The translations under genes and the position numbers were made by a program. From DASQPA01 sp963757335 (GTDB lineage Bacteria > Acidobacteriota > Thermoanaerobaculia > Multivoradales > UBA5704), in contig CAVWRJ010000013.1 in assembly GCA_963757335.1 (NCBI GenBank), positions 248,001 to 312,000 on the forward strand: 64,000 nucleotides of DNA, given 5' to 3'. Below, in pieces: positions 9,382 to 18,064 of the stretch. Every line of letters begins with the position of its first letter. The stretch's first letter is position 1. Under the pieces are notes generated by a model. It ran no database searches and was not told where the DNA came from. It saw only the letters and a list, made by a program, of their open reading frames with translations.

Positions 9382-10254
9382 GCCGAGGAGCAGGAGTAAA
9401 GCAGCGCCGAGGAGGTCGGGCCGGGGTGGCCGGATCGGGCGAGGACGGAGCGCAACTGTTTGAGCCCGAGGGCGGTTCTAGATGTGGCCCGAAGGGCGAG
9501 TTTGAGCACCGCCCGCAGCCCGATTCGGCCGCCTCGGCCCGACCGGATCAACGCTGTCCCCGGTGGCGCCAGCGCATGCATGGCGACGTCCCAGATCATC
9601 CGCGCCGAGTCCGTAAGCGGATCGACGCTCGAACGCGGAGAGTTCGCCCAGGTGACGCCGACCTCGACGACCCGGTAGCCGCGCCGCTGGGCGAGCCAGA
9701 CGAGCTCGACGTCATAGGCGAAGCGGTCGATCAGGAGAGCGGCGAAGAGCTGCCGCGCCACCTCGCCGTCGAGCAGCTTGAAGCCGCACTGAGTGTCGTG
9801 GAAGCCGCGCACTCCGAGTGTACGGATGAGCCGGTTGAAGATGCGGCCCATGAGCTCGCGGTAGAAGGGCTGGTGCTGGGTGACGTTGGCGCCCGGCACC
9901 GAGCGGCTGCCGAGGACGACCGCGGCGGTCGCCAGGTGCGGACGGAGACGCTCGAGGTCCTCGATCGGGGTCGAGAGATCGGCGTCGACGAGGAGCACCG
10001 CCGCCCCCCGGCTGGCGAGGACCCCCGAGCGCAGGGCTGCCCCCTTGCCGCGGTTCCGGTCCTGCCGGTGGAGGATCACCCCGCGGCCGGCGAAGGACTC
10101 CGCCACCTCGGCGGTACCGTCGGTCGAGCCGTCGTCGACCACCAGGATCTCGCCGGCATCCGCCTGGCCGGCCAGGTAGCCGAGGATGCGTCTCCAGAGT
10201 GGGACCGAGCCGCGCGGCCTCGTTGTAGGCGGGGATGACGATCGAGAGGTCCAT
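9285..10254 (-). CDS. dolichyl-phosphate-type GT2 glycosyltransferase (one-base frameshift)
   Basis: The first gene of the minus-strand glycan operon. MDLSIVIPAYNEAARLGP from ATG 10254 is the N-terminus of DPM1/DPG-synthase-like enzymes. The frame then breaks at the GGG 10201-10203; removing one base links it to LWRRILGYLAGQ and EILVVDDGSTDGTAEVAESF, NRGKGAALRSGV, the catalytic LLVDADLSTPIEDL, GSRSVPGANV, FHDTQCGFKLLDG and DVELVWLAQRRGYRVVEVGVTW. These enzymes transfer a sugar from a nucleotide donor to polyprenyl phosphate at the inner membrane. That would supply the GT-C-type membrane transferase at 13930-15803. The C-terminal 30 codons overlap the sulfatase start region, so the 3' end may be off because of an unresolved indel. 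Confidence 0.8.
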
Positions 10255-10266
10255 GGCGGCGGGGGC

Positions 10267-10293
10267 ATTATATGCGGCGGCGTACGGTACAAT
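10267..10293. promoter_or_regulatory. divergent promoter region between glycan operon and GNAT gene
   Basis: The 75 bases between the two divergent ATGs (10254 and 10330) hold an AT-rich island in GC-rich surroundings. On the minus strand a perfect TATAAT lies at 10267-10272, with TTGTAC at 10287-10292 as a possible -35 (spacer only 14 bases). Transcription would start close to ATG 10254, giving an almost leaderless message. On the plus strand TACAAT at 10288-10293 is a plausible -10 about 37 bases before ATG 10330, without a good -35. The overlapping elements suggest that the two directions compete. Confidence 0.45.
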
Positions 10294-10329
10294 TTGGCGG
10301 TCCCTCCCCGGCACCGCCGGTCCCTCTCG

Positions 10330-11745
10330 ATGCTCAGCCTCCTCCGGTCCCTGCTCCCCGCGAGCGCCGCCCGCGTCCTCTGGGTCGGCCCCGACCCGGA
10401 CGGCACCGCTCGCGAGCTGGCCGCGGCGGGGCGCGAAGTCACCATGGGAGAGATCCCCGTGGCGACAGTCCCGGAAGCGCGGCGCTACGATGCCCTGATC
10501 CTCTCTGCCGGTATTGGGCCCCAAGACGGCGGCCCTGGCGCCCGGCTGACCGCCGTGCGGAACCTCCTCGCCGACGAGGGACGACTCCTCCTCGTTGCCC
10601 CCGGAGCCGGGGCGACTCCGGCGGGCTCGGCGGCTCCGGCGGCCAGCGCGGGCGATCTCGTGGTGGCGCTCTCCGAGGCCGGGTTCGTCCTCCTCAAGGA
10701 GGAGAACGAGAGCGCGGGGGCCGGCAGGGTGGTCCTCGCGGCGCGCCGGGATCCGTTCGTAGTCCGCGCCTACCGGGAGGGGGATGAGGCGGGTATCCTC
10801 GCCCTCTTCCGCACCAGCTTCCAGGTCGATCGGAGCCCCGAGCGCTGGCGCTGGGAGTACCGGGAGAACCCCTACGGGGACCTCCGGATCACCGAGGCCT
10901 TCGCTCCCGACGGCAGCCTCGTCGCCCACTACGCCGGCTATCCGGTGTTCTTCGTCGGCGAGGTGGCGGGCGCCCCCCGGCGGCTCGCCGCCCTCCAGAT
11001 CGGCGACACCATGACGGCCGCCGCCTTCCGTCACCTCGGGCGCGGGCCGACGAGCCTCCTCGGCCGGAGCGTCCGGCACTTCTACGCCCGCTACTGCGCA
11101 GGGCGAATCGCCTTCAATTACGGGTTCAACACGGGAAACATCCAGCGCTTCTCCATGCGCTTCGTGCGCGCCGAGCGGCTGGAGGACTGCCCCTACCGGG
11201 TGCGCGAGGTCGGCCGGCCGCTCCCCGAACCCCGAGGTCTCGCCCGGCTCGGCTGGCGGGTCGAGCGGATCCGCCACTTCGACGCCCGCTTCGACGAGCT
11301 CTTCGCCCGCGTCCGCGGCGCCTACGGGCTGCTCGTCGAGCGCGACGCCCGCTACCTCGAATGGCGCTATGCCACCTGCCCGGGCACCGAGTACTTCGCC
11401 TACGCCCTCTTCCGCTTCGGCCGCCTCGCCGGCTGGAGCGTCTTTAGGCAGAAGGGCGACTGCCTGGTCTGGGGGGACGCCCTAGTCGACCCCCGTCACC
11501 GCCGCGGCCTGGGTCTCCTCCTCGCCCACGCCCTCGCCCTTCCCGAGCACCAGGAGACCCGGCTGATCGAGGGCTGGCTCACGACTCGCCCTGCCTGGTG
11601 GGACGAGACGGTGACCGCCCTCGGCTTCGAGAGCCGGCCGGAGCCGCAGGAGCTGGGGCTCGTCTACGTCCCCTTCGAGCACGACCCCGGCGACGACTTC
11701 CGCCGGCATCTCTACTACACCTGGGGCGACAGCGATCTTTTCTAG
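10330..11745 (+). CDS. GNAT acetyltransferase with N-terminal Rossmann (methyltransferase-like) domain
   Basis: A 471-residue protein starting at ATG 10330. Residues about 1-135 look like the alpha/beta half of a class I methyltransferase (AARVLWVGPDPDGTARELAA, DALILSAGIG, LLADEGRLLLVAPGAG), without a clear SAM-binding acidic residue at the usual place. Residues about 145-460 are a GNAT-like domain: VRAYREGDEAGILALFRTSF, then ERWRWEYRENPYG, the long acyl-CoA-domain insert, WRYATCPGTEYFAYALFRFG and DALVDPRHRRGLGLLLAHAL. Enzymes like this are found in polysaccharide clusters and N- or O-acylate sugars. It is transcribed away from the glycan operon from a shared intergenic region. The acceptor is unknown. 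Confidence 0.7.
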   Translation: MLSLLRSLLPASAARVLWVGPDPDGTARELAAAGREVTMGEIPVATVPEARRYDALILSAGIGPQDGGPGARLTAVRNLLADEGRLLLVAPGAGATPAGSAAPAASAGDLVVALSEAGFVLLKEENESAGAGRVVLAARRDPFVVRAYREGDEAGILALFRTSFQVDRSPERWRWEYRENPYGDLRITEAFAPDGSLVAHYAGYPVFFVGEVAGAPRRLAALQIGDTMTAAAFRHLGRGPTSLLGRSVRHFYARYCAGRIAFNYGFNTGNIQRFSMRFVRAERLEDCPYRVREVGRPLPEPRGLARLGWRVERIRHFDARFDELFARVRGAYGLLVERDARYLEWRYATCPGTEYFAYALFRFGRLAGWSVFRQKGDCLVWGDALVDPRHRRGLGLLLAHALALPEHQETRLIEGWLTTRPAWWDETVTALGFESRPEPQELGLVYVPFEHDPGDDFRRHLYYTWGDSDLF

Positions 11746-11878
11746 ACTCAGGGCGGTCTGACTTGGCGCTCGGCCCCGGCCTGGGCACCCGCTCGCCGTC
11801 CACGAAGCAAGCCTCCATGGCCTGGGGATCGACGGCGATAGGGTCGCGGAGGGATCGGAGCTATAGTAAAGGAAACTC

Positions 11879-12274
11879 ATGAAAGCGATCCTCATGATCC
11901 TTCTGCTAGGTGGGACGGTCGCCGCCAACCCGGCCCTCCTGGAGAGTCGCGCCGAGCGAGTCGGGGTTACACTATGCGCCGCCGCCGTGAAAGCAATGCC
12001 CCTCAAATCTCCCGGCCCTCTCGCGGTTCCGGACCTTGAGGGCGTCGGCCCGGACCTGACGCAACGCTTGCGGGATCTTGCTCCGCAGCTCGCGCCTGGC
12101 TGCACGGCACGCCCGATCCGGGCGGATTCTCCGTTATCCCGGGGAGATGACAGAGGAACCCATCACCTGATGATCCGCGTCAAGGATCGGGACGTCTTCG
12201 GTCTTCGCCTTCGCTACGAGCCCGGAGAAGACCGGTTCCATATCCTTGGATATTGGACACCCGGGCCAAGATAG
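11879..12274 (+). CDS. small secreted protein, hypothetical
   Basis: 131 residues, preceded by AAAGGAAACTC as a ribosome binding site. A short signal peptide (MKAILMILLLGGTVAANP) precedes a mature part with two Cys (TLCAAAVK and LAPGCTARP, a possible disulfide) and a C-terminal strand pair (HHLMIRVKDRDVFGLRLRY, FHILGYWTP). I do not recognise the family. The 133 bases between it and the GNAT stop contain only a weak TATAGT before the ribosome binding site. It converges on the FAD oxidoreductase gene, with 40 bases between the stops that include CGACCG/CGGTCG arms. Confidence 0.5.
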   Translation: MKAILMILLLGGTVAANPALLESRAERVGVTLCAAAVKAMPLKSPGPLAVPDLEGVGPDLTQRLRDLAPQLAPGCTARPIRADSPLSRGDDRGTHHLMIRVKDRDVFGLRLRYEPGEDRFHILGYWTPGPR

Positions 12275-12314
12275 CAAGCACCGACCGCAACGGCACCGGT
12301 CGTTCACCGAAGCC

Positions 12315-13862
12315 CTACCAGCTGCCCGTACCCGACGCCCGAATCGACAGCGCATGGCGGAACACATCCCGCGGGTCCCACCGCGCTTTGATCCGCTGCA
12401 GGCGCGGGTAGTTCTCTTTGTAATATAGAGTGTGCCACGGCACGCCTGATGTATTCAGGGCCGGGGCCGCGAGATCGGTGTCGGGATGATTGATGAAGGA
12501 CCCGTCATACGCCTCGCCCGGGACCGGCACACCCCCGCTCTCCCCAAACAGATCCCGATAGAACGCCCGCACCCAGGTCAGATTCTTCGCCTCTTCCCGC
12601 GCATCCAGCCAGCCCGTGGTGCATGCGATGTCGAGGATCGAATCGCGTTGGGCGGCGGCGGTCGCATCGCGCGCGACGGTATTGATTCGCCCGCCATAGG
12701 TTGCGAGTCCCAGCATTCCGCCCATGACGTCGTGGTCGGCGCGGGTCAGGTGATCGTACGCGACGCCAATCTGGTGATCCGTGAACCGTTTCTTGAGTAA
12801 CGCATCTTTCACCTTGACACTCACCCCGCCCGGAGGCGTGGCGAATAGATCGGGGAACGGGTTGAGGGCGAACTCGAGCCAGGACATCCGCGTGAGCTCT
12901 CGGCCTGGCGGTGCGATGCCCCCTTCGCAGAGCGCCGTCAGATGGTCCTCCACCTGGCCGTCGGCGGCGCCGCCGGCCGTGCTAACACCGCGGACGATGA
13001 TCTTTCCGAACTGCTTACGATGGATCTCCAATAGGGCCCAGAGAGAGGCGTTGGGAGAATCGGCGCCGCTGTTTCGCTCGCACCAGACGCCGTGGTTCCT
13101 GAGGATTCGCAGGAAGGTCGGCTCGTCGATGTCGCTCCAGTTCCATTCCGCCTTGAAGGTCGTGATCGATTCCGGCGCGCGGGGCAACAGCCTCGCGGGA
13201 TCCTCGCCGGTTGCGTCAGGCGATCGGAACCAGTACCGGATGACGACGCCGAAGTTGCCACCGCCCCCGCCGGTATGCGCCCACCAGAGGTCGCGATGCG
13301 GGTCGGAATTCTCCCGGGTCGCCACCACACTTCTCGCCTGTCCGCCCTCGTCCACGGTGACCACTTCGACGGCATAGAGATAATCCGCTGCGAGACCGAG
13401 TTGGCGGCAGAGAAAGCCAAAGGCGCCACCGACCACGTGTCCGCCCATGCCGATATCCGGATGCTCGCCGAGCGGTATCACCACTCCCCACATCTCGAAC
13501 AGCGCCCGGAACGTCTCGCCCACCGTCGCGCCGCACTCGACGGCCACGGCGCCACGGTCCGCGTCGTAGTACACGCGCTTCATGGGCGAGACATCGAGGA
13601 TCACTCGCACCTCAGGGTTCGAGACGAATCCCTCCAGGCAGTGCCCGCCGCTCGTCACGGCGAGACGCCGCCCTTCCCTCACCGCCTCCTCTACGGCCGA
13701 TACCACCTGAGCGGTCGAGCTGACCCGCCGGACGTAATCTGGATTCGCGCTGAAACGCTTATTGAACCGCTTGTCGACCACCGCGAGATACCGCGGATCG
13801 TCGGGACCGATTCTGACGGATTCGTCCTGTGGGCCGCCGGTCGTCTTTCGTGTCAAGACCAT
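12315..13862 (-). CDS. FAD-linked oxidoreductase (PCMH/BBE type)
   Basis: About 515 residues. The N-terminal FAD-binding domain has VVSAVEEAVREGRRLAVTSG followed by GGHCLEGF, whose His is the usual covalent FAD attachment site, and VILDVSPMKRVYYDAD. The second covalent site, normally Cys, is here in LGEHPDIGMGGHVVGGAFG, so flavin attachment is probably through a single bond. The C-terminus FINHPDTDLAAP, WHTLYYKENYPRLQRIKARWDP and VFRHALSIR is the berberine-bridge (BBE) motif. Such enzymes oxidise sugars or alcohols with O2. ATG 13862 directly abuts AGAGGAG; TTG 13856 has better spacing from that site, and a GTG at 13895 is also open. Its substrate and any link to the glycan genes are unknown. 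Confidence 0.85.
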   Translation of the reverse strand: MVLTRKTTGGPQDESVRIGPDDPRYLAVVDKRFNKRFSANPDYVRRVSSTAQVVSAVEEAVREGRRLAVTSGGHCLEGFVSNPEVRVILDVSPMKRVYYDADRGAVAVECGATVGETFRALFEMWGVVIPLGEHPDIGMGGHVVGGAFGFLCRQLGLAADYLYAVEVVTVDEGGQARSVVATRENSDPHRDLWWAHTGGGGGNFGVVIRYWFRSPDATGEDPARLLPRAPESITTFKAEWNWSDIDEPTFLRILRNHGVWCERNSGADSPNASLWALLEIHRKQFGKIIVRGVSTAGGAADGQVEDHLTALCEGGIAPPGRELTRMSWLEFALNPFPDLFATPPGGVSVKVKDALLKKRFTDHQIGVAYDHLTRADHDVMGGMLGLATYGGRINTVARDATAAAQRDSILDIACTTGWLDAREEAKNLTWVRAFYRDLFGESGGVPVPGEAYDGSFINHPDTDLAAPALNTSGVPWHTLYYKENYPRLQRIKARWDPRDVFRHALSIRASGTGSW

Positions 13863-13929
13863 CTCCTCTGCTCTTCCCCTGCCGAACCTTACCACCCGCC
13901 CGCCGCCGTCGCCCCGGTAAAGGCCATGA

Positions 13930-15803
13930 TCAGGCTCCGCGACTAGCCGGGCCGAGCCAGAAGGAGCGCATCCGGCTCCAGAGGAGCTGCCCGCGCTCGT
14001 CCCGCGATTCGATCCACCAGTAGAAGTCGCCGCCGTAAAGGTGGTCCATGGCGAGGAGGAAGTCGTGCGGGAGATCGACGCGGAGCGTGCCGCTCGGGGA
14101 CGGGGCGACGGTGAAGTCCGTGACGTTCGGGTTGCCGCGGGCGAGGACGACGAGCCGGAAGCGCCGCCCGGCTCCCGGGCGGAAAGTTACCGACAGCGCA
14201 TTCCTGCCCCAGCCTGGCGCCGTCGGCGGGCGCGAGCACCGGCAGCTCGGAAAGCAGGACGAACGGGGAGAGGACGACCTGGCGGAGCGTGCCGGAGCCC
14301 GCCTCCCACTCGTAGATCCGGGAGGTGGGCCGGCCGGCGAGGAGGGGCCGGAGCTCCTCGACGGCCAAGGGCGGCAGGGGGTAGACCGGCGGGCTGGGGG
14401 GGGCGAAGGGGGGGCTCACGGCATCCGAGAGGCCGTAGTGATAGACCGGGGCCACGGGCAACCCCGCCGCGTTCAGGAGGAAGCTCGGGGAACCCGCGAC
14501 GAAGACCGGCGCCCCTCCCGGACGGCGGAGGGCGCGCTCCAGCTGCATCGCGAGCGACTGCGCCGTCCGCCCCGCCTCGACATAGACCTGAAGGTATCCG
14601 GTGAGCAGGAATCCCCACCACACCAGGAGGGCGAGGACGGCCAATGCCGGCAGGACGCGCCAGGATCCCTGCCAGGCGGCGGCGAGGGCGCGGGCGAGGA
14701 AGGCGGCGGCAAGGGCGGCGCCGATCGCGGCGAGATACCAGTAGCGGCCGTTCCCCGGCACCACCGGACGGAATGCGAAGGGCGCCAGGGAGACAATCGT
14801 CCAGACCCAGCCGAAGAGCCAGGGCCGGAGCGAGCCGCGGCGTACCGGGGAGAGCCCGAGATAGAGGAGCGGCAGGAGGCCCGCGAGCAGCAGGAAGAGA
14901 AGGGGCGCGAACCGTCCCGGGGACTGCGCGAAAACGGGGACGTGCAGCTGGTAGAGGGATTGCCCGAGGTCCCCCAGGAGCTGACGGAGCTGGGGAGCCA
15001 GGAGTCGGCGGCCGGTCTCCTCATAACCGCCGAGGAAGACCCCGAAGAGGTGCCGGCGGAGGAGGAAGTAGAGGCCGAGGAGGCCGCCGTAAGGGAGCCA
15101 CCTCAGGAGTCGGGCACGGAGAGGACGCCCGCGATCCCCGGGCTCGATCAGAAGATCGTGCGCGACGAGGAGGAGGGGGAGGACCGCCGCCGCCTCGTAG
15201 GAGCCGAGTGCCAGGGCGAAGAGGCCGAGGGCTGCGCTCTCCCAGATCCGGGGCGAGCGCTCGCCGGCGATCTGGTGACAGAGAAAGGCCCCAAGAAAGA
15301 AGGTGGTGGCGAAGATCGTCGCGAAGCTGGCGGCGAAGACGACCGCGTTCGGCGTGGAGAGGGTAGAGCGCGAAGAGGAGGGCCGCGGCGAGGGCGGTGG
15401 TCCGCTCGTGCTCCTCCTCCACTCGCCCCGCGATTCGCCGGGCGAGCGCATAGACGAGGAGCGCGTTGCCGGCGTGGACGAGAAGGTGCGCCAGGTTGTA
15501 GCCGAAGGGCGCGGTGCCGAAGAGGGCGTCCTCCAGGCCGAAGAGGAGAGTCGAGACCGGGCGGTAGAACTTGAAGAGCTGGAGATCGAGCCAGGGCGCG
15601 GCGAGCTTGGCGAGGAAGCCGTGCCAGGGCGGGTCCTCCCGGAGCAGCCGGAGAAGGAGGAAGTCCTCACTGGTGAAGCCGCGCCGGAGAGCCCCGGCGT
15701 AGAAGGCGAGCACCACCCCCACGATGAGAGCGCCGAGAGCAATGAGAGCGACGAGGGCGGCGGGAGCGGCCCGCCTTCCCGCCGAACCCCTCGGCCGGGT
15801 CAT
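13930..15803 (-). CDS. GT-C-type membrane glycosyltransferase, TMTC/PMT-like (two frameshifts)
   Basis: ATG 15803 overlaps the stop of the GT4 gene. The first segment has a transmembrane helix, then RRGFTSEDFLLLRLL with the acidic pair expected in the first periplasmic loop of GT-C enzymes, and FYRPVSTLLFGLEDALFG. Removing one base near 15345 continues as VVFAASFATIFATTFFLGAF and about eight more membrane helices. A second extra base near 14208 switches to the frame ALSVTFRPGAGRRFRLVVLA, then DFTVAPSPSGTLRVDLP and a Trp-rich end, stop 13930. The corrected length is 623 residues. The C-terminal soluble part is beta-rich. It probably transfers a polyprenyl-phosphate sugar to a glycan or protein on the periplasmic side. 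Confidence 0.75.
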
Positions 15804-16825
15804 TCGCCCCCTGCCTGCTCGGCGGCCAGGGCACGCTCCCGCGCCCAGCGGACCGCGGCGGCCAGCTCTGGCCCCACCACCTCAGGCAGGAAGCGGCGGG
15901 ACGCCTCGAACCCGGTGCGGCGGGCCCGGCGCCAGGCGGCGGGGTGGCTCAAGAGCTCCCGCGCCGCGGCGGCGAAGGCTCCGGGGTTATCCGGCGGCAC
16001 GAGGGCCACGGCTCCCTCCGCCATGCCGATCGTCGAGGGGATGCGGGACGCGACCGCCGGCACCTTGGACGCCATGGCTTCAAGGAGCGGCAGCCCAAAC
16101 CCCTCCTCGGCCCGCGAGGGGAAGAGGAGGAGATCGCAGCCCGGCACCTCTCGGGCGACCTCGGCCGGAGTCACAGCGGTAAGGAAGCGATCCGGAAGCA
16201 GGATCTGCGCCTCGCCGGCCGAGAGCGGCAGCACCGAGATGCGGAGCACCCGGCAGGCGATCCCCTCTTCCCGAAGCTGACGGACGGCGGCGAGCGCCGT
16301 GGGGATGCCTTTGACCTCCGCCTCGAAGATGCCGGGGATGAGAATCCAGGGCCGGCGGGCCGGACGGAACCGGACGCGCGGCCGGAAGGCGGGATCGAGA
16401 GGCGGCGGCACCACCGTGCTCTCGCGCCCGAAGCGCTCGCGCAGAAATTCCTGGAGATGGGGCGAGACGGTGATCGCGGGGAGCGGCAGGGAGTAGGCCG
16501 CCTCGATCTGCGGTAGGACCGGCCGCAGGTGGACGAGCCCCCCCTCGTAGCCCTGGCAGAGGTGAGCGATGGGTCCCGCCGCCAGCCGGCGCGCGATCTC
16601 GAAGGTCGTCCAGAAGGTCACGATCACCAGGTCCTGCTCGGGCAGGCGCGGCAAACCTGCCGAGTAGTCGAGGTAGGGCAGCTTGGAAGCGATCCAGGCC
16701 GGCTTCGGCCCCTCGCCCAAAAGGGTGATCTCCTCCCCCAGGCCGGCGAGCAGCGCGGCATGCTGGAACACCACCTTGATGCCGCCCCCCAGCTCCGGGC
16801 TCGGCAGAACGTAGGTGATCCGCAT
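15800..16825 (-). CDS. GT4 family glycosyltransferase
   Basis: 341 residues, intact. It has the GT-B layout: MRITYVLPSPELGGGIKVV with the glycine-rich donor/acceptor loop and VFQHAALLAGLGEEITLLG in the N-domain. The C-domain has PWILIPGIFEAEVKGI, PGCDLLLFPSRAEEGFGLPL with the conserved EEGFGLPLLEAMA (E-X7-E type) motif, and PAVASRIPS. It has no membrane helix. The 5' end shares one base with the GT2 stop (TGATG) and the 3' end overlaps the GT-C start (ATGA), so translation of the three genes is likely coupled. It retains a donor sugar nucleotide and adds a sugar to the growing glycan in the cytoplasm. Confidence 0.9.
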   Translation of the reverse strand: MRITYVLPSPELGGGIKVVFQHAALLAGLGEEITLLGEGPKPAWIASKLPYLDYSAGLPRLPEQDLVIVTFWTTFEIARRLAAGPIAHLCQGYEGGLVHLRPVLPQIEAAYSLPLPAITVSPHLQEFLRERFGRESTVVPPPLDPAFRPRVRFRPARRPWILIPGIFEAEVKGIPTALAAVRQLREEGIACRVLRISVLPLSAGEAQILLPDRFLTAVTPAEVAREVPGCDLLLFPSRAEEGFGLPLLEAMASKVPAVASRIPSTIGMAEGAVALVPPDNPGAFAAAARELLSHPAAWRRARRTGFEASRRFLPEVVGPELAAAVRWARERALAAEQAGGE

Positions 16826-17934
16826 CAGGCGGGGCCCTCCGCCGGGAGAGATCGGCGGAGGACCTCGCGCCCATCCCGGTCACTCACCTGGACTACCAGC
16901 CCGCCGGCCGGAAACTGGGCGGCGATCTCCGCCGGCAGTCGCCAGGGGCCAGCGCCCGCGCTCTCCACCTTCGCCGTCGCCGCCGGGAAGCCGGTCGGGT
17001 TGGGCGAAATCTCGACCCATAGAGGGAACGTCAGGCCGAGAGCAGCGAGATCCAGGCCGGCTCCCGGTGGGAGAGGTTCCGGCGCCGGGAGACCGGCGTC
17101 AGATCCCGGTCGCAGGGCCCGCGCCGCCGTCCGGAGGAGCGGCGGGAACCAGGTGCCGTAATGGCGCCGCCTGAAGCGCTCGGCGGACTCCTCGAACCAC
17201 TGCCGGGAGCGCGGCTCGCGGCCGGCGCTCTGGTTGTAGAGGTGGATCGCCCGGGCGGCGGGGATGTAGCGGGCCGGTAACCCGGCCCGGCGGGCGCGGA
17301 GCAGCCAGTCGGTCTCCTCGAAGAAGAGCCGGAAACCGGGATCGAAGGGCCCCACCCGCTCCCAGGCCGAGCGGCGGAAGGCGAGGAGGAATCCCGGCAG
17401 GTCGTAGCTCGGCAGGGGTCGCTCGGCCTCCCAGTGCCGGCGGGCGTGCCGGCGCCAGCGGCGGCGTGCTCGCGCCGCCCACCCCTCACCCCTGGCGGCG
17501 AGGAGGGCGAGGAGCTCCCCCCGCCGTGTCCGCTCCTCGGCGGGGGGTAGGACGAGTTGCCCACCGCGGTCCCAGAAAGCGCGGGGGCCGGCCACGGCGG
17601 CCCCCCGGTCGAGCTCTGCCAGGAGGGCCGAGAGGCAACCGGGAAGGACCAGAACGTCCGTGTTCATGACGACGATCACCTCGGCCCGGCTGTGCGCCAC
17701 TCCGAGGTTGACGCCCCCGGCATAGCCGAGGTTCTCGCCGGGGTCGATCCGCTGGACAGGGAGGCCTTGGAGGATTTTTCGCTCGGCCGGATCGCTGCCG
17801 TTGTCGACCAGGAGCAGCTCGACCTCGGTATCGGCATCCAGACCCGCCGCGCCGAGCTCGGCGGTCACGGTCGCGACCGCCTCGGCCGCCAGCTCCGCGG
17901 TGTGGTAGTGGACGATGACGACCGCCAGCCGCAT
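16825..17934 (-). CDS. family 2 glycosyltransferase
   Basis: 369 residues from ATG 17934, which has a GGAG five bases upstream; ATG 17955 in the same frame lacks one. GT-A motifs: MRLAVVIVHYHTAELAAEA, VELLLVDNGSDP, ENLGYAGGVNLG, the DXD-type MNTDVLV, and the rhamnosyltransferase-like acceptor region DLPGFLLAFRRSAWERVG and FFEETDWLLRARRAG. A C-terminal extension of about 90 residues (from GLDLAALGL) looks beta-rich and has no name that I know. It starts 109 bases after the radical SAM stop and runs straight into the GT4 gene. Confidence 0.88.
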   Translation of the reverse strand: MRLAVVIVHYHTAELAAEAVATVTAELGAAGLDADTEVELLLVDNGSDPAERKILQGLPVQRIDPGENLGYAGGVNLGVAHSRAEVIVVMNTDVLVLPGCLSALLAELDRGAAVAGPRAFWDRGGQLVLPPAEERTRRGELLALLAARGEGWAARARRRWRRHARRHWEAERPLPSYDLPGFLLAFRRSAWERVGPFDPGFRLFFEETDWLLRARRAGLPARYIPAARAIHLYNQSAGREPRSRQWFEESAERFRRRHYGTWFPPLLRTAARALRPGSDAGLPAPEPLPPGAGLDLAALGLTFPLWVEISPNPTGFPAATAKVESAGAGPWRLPAEIAAQFPAGGLVVQVSDRDGREVLRRSLPAEGPA

Positions 17935-18064
17935 GGGGCTCCGATGGGGGTTCATTTGGATCCCGAGGACCTTCGACTGGCTGCGCGGAGCGCCCGAAGC
18001 AGCAGGCCCGCGGGGATCAAACGGAACCGGCGCCTGCGTCAAGGGTCCGGGGCGGGCGGGAAGT

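Noticed and set aside
9285..9480. Definite start of the sulfatase at TTG 9381
   Set aside because: The upstream bases encode a hydrophobic signal and lipobox-like LAGC that TTG 9381 would cut off, and an in-frame TAG precedes it without any ATG, GTG or TTG. The start remains unresolved.
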